A program made the translations under genes and the position numbers. A stretch of 64,000 bases of DNA from Mesorhizobium temperatum (GTDB lineage Bacteria; Pseudomonadota; Alphaproteobacteria; Rhizobiales; Rhizobiaceae): assembly GCF_002284575.1 (NCBI RefSeq), contig NZ_NPKJ01000027.1:1-64000 (forward strand). The letters are read 5' to 3'. Below are positions 63,430 to 64,000 of the stretch, piece by piece. Numbering within the stretch: position 1 is the first letter of the stretch; the number at the start of each line of letters is the position of its first letter. The notes beneath the pieces are model-generated. The model was not told the DNA's origin and searched no databases. It saw only the letters and a program-made list of their open reading frames with translations.

Positions 63430-64000
63430 GCCAGCCGTCCCGCGTGCAGGTGAACGTGGGCGTTCAGCCGGTTTGCCAGACGGTTGGAATGGGTAACCAT
63501 TAACAGGGCGGCACCCGTTTCAGCCACCAGCGACAGCATAAGATCGAGTACAGCGTCCCCTGTTGCTTCATCGAGATTGCCCGTGGGCTCATCGGCCAAA
63601 ACCAGCCGGGGCCGAGCGGCCAAGGTCCGGCCGATCGCCACCCGCTGTTGCTGGCCGGCCGACAGTTGTTCAGGGTAGCGCGTGAGGACTTGGGCGAGGC
63701 CCAGCCGTTTGGAAAGGACTTTCAACCATGCCGGATCAGGGCGGCCAGCAAGCCGAGCCTGAAAGGCAAGGTTGGCCGCCACATCAAGCGAAGGGATCAG
63801 GTTGAACTGCTGGAACACAAGTCCGACTGTTCCCCGCCGCAGGGCGGCAAGGGCTGTATCGTTCAGCCCCACAATATTGGTACCGCCAAGGTGGATTTCT
63901 CCCGCATCAGGGCTGTCGAGCCCTGCAACAAGGTGCAAAAGAGTGCTCTTGCCGCTGCCAGACTCGCCGGTCAGCGCAAGGCTCTTGCCCGCCTCCAGCG
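63426..64000 (-). CDS. ABC transporter ATP-binding protein (5' end outside window)
   Basis: The frame continues past the right edge: before the first internal Met it reads LALTGESGSGKSTLLHLVAG, which includes the Walker A motif, so the gene is cut here rather than starting at 63938. Further motifs are the Q-loop (LVFQQFNLIPSL), signature LSAGQQQRVAIGR, Walker B RLVLADEPTGNLD and the switch His in MVTHSNRLA. It belongs to the LolD/MacB-type ATPases that pair with FtsX permeases. Confidence 0.93.
   Translation of the reverse strand, partial: LEAGKSLALTGESGSGKSTLLHLVAGLDSPDAGEIHLGGTNIVGLNDTALAALRRGTVGLVFQQFNLIPSLDVAANLAFQARLAGRPDPAWLKVLSKRLGLAQVLTRYPEQLSAGQQQRVAIGRTLAARPRLVLADEPTGNLDEATGDAVLDLMLSLVAETGAALLMVTHSNRLANRLNAHVHLHAGRLA

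Noticed and set aside
1..64000. CRISPR array, rRNA operon or complete insertion sequence
   Set aside because: No regularly spaced repeats, no rRNA sequence and no transposase gene were found in the window.

Overview
The window is high-GC alphaproteobacterial DNA. Its mix of a selenocysteine formate dehydrogenase locus, a second and rearranged complex I locus and rhizobial-type spacers points to Rhizobiales, most like Sinorhizobium/Ensifer; similar fdo-sel and extra nuo loci are known on the S. meliloti symbiotic megaplasmid. The genus is an inference from gene content.

Region 1 (1-16.9 kb) is the right part of a short-tailed (podovirus-type) prophage. It holds small pre-scaffold proteins, scaffold, major capsid protein, decoration protein, tail adaptor, nozzle, and three long ejection-type proteins, one with a lysozyme-like domain. 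A minus-strand cassette with an XRE repressor, an operator region, and a rightward set of small genes follow. No terminase, portal or integrase lies in the window. The prophage ends inside selC: only 44 nt of tRNA-Sec (5' half through the anticodon arm) remain next to selB.

Region 2 (16.8-28.5 kb) is the selenoprotein formate dehydrogenase module. On the minus strand lie fdoG (in-frame UGA at codon 200 with a SECIS-like hairpin), fdoH, fdoI, fdhE, selA, a Sel1-repeat gene and selB; selD is divergent. All proteins needed to make and insert Sec are present, but the tRNA gene is interrupted.

Region 3 (28.6-31.6 kb) has a DMT exporter, a LysR regulator, hairpin-rich spacers and a fragment of a xanthine dehydrogenase-family gene.

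Region 4 (31.6-48.8 kb) encodes an unusual respiratory complex I. nuoJ-nuoK-MrpD-like-small membrane protein-nuoL-like-nuoM-nuoN-nuoA-B-C-D-E-F-G run leftward and meet nuoH-nuoI-CBS running rightward; the two arms overlap tail to tail by 7 bp. There are four antiporter-type subunits instead of three, and a CBS-domain protein sits at each end. Formate oxidation and this complex could both feed the quinone pool.

Region 5 (49.8-59.3 kb) starts with a membrane histidine kinase followed by an HTH-only and a receiver-only ORF, as if a FixJ-type regulator had been taken apart. Then comes a seven-gene same-strand run: two epoxide hydrolase-like proteins and a third Asp-nucleophile hydrolase (all with export signals), a DUF6130-like secreted protein, a VOC protein, a thioredoxin-like protein that has lost one active-site Cys, and an SDR.

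Region 6 (60-64 kb, minus) is an ABC exporter-type operon (ATPase cut by the window edge, FtsX permease, lipocalin/AttH-like secreted protein).
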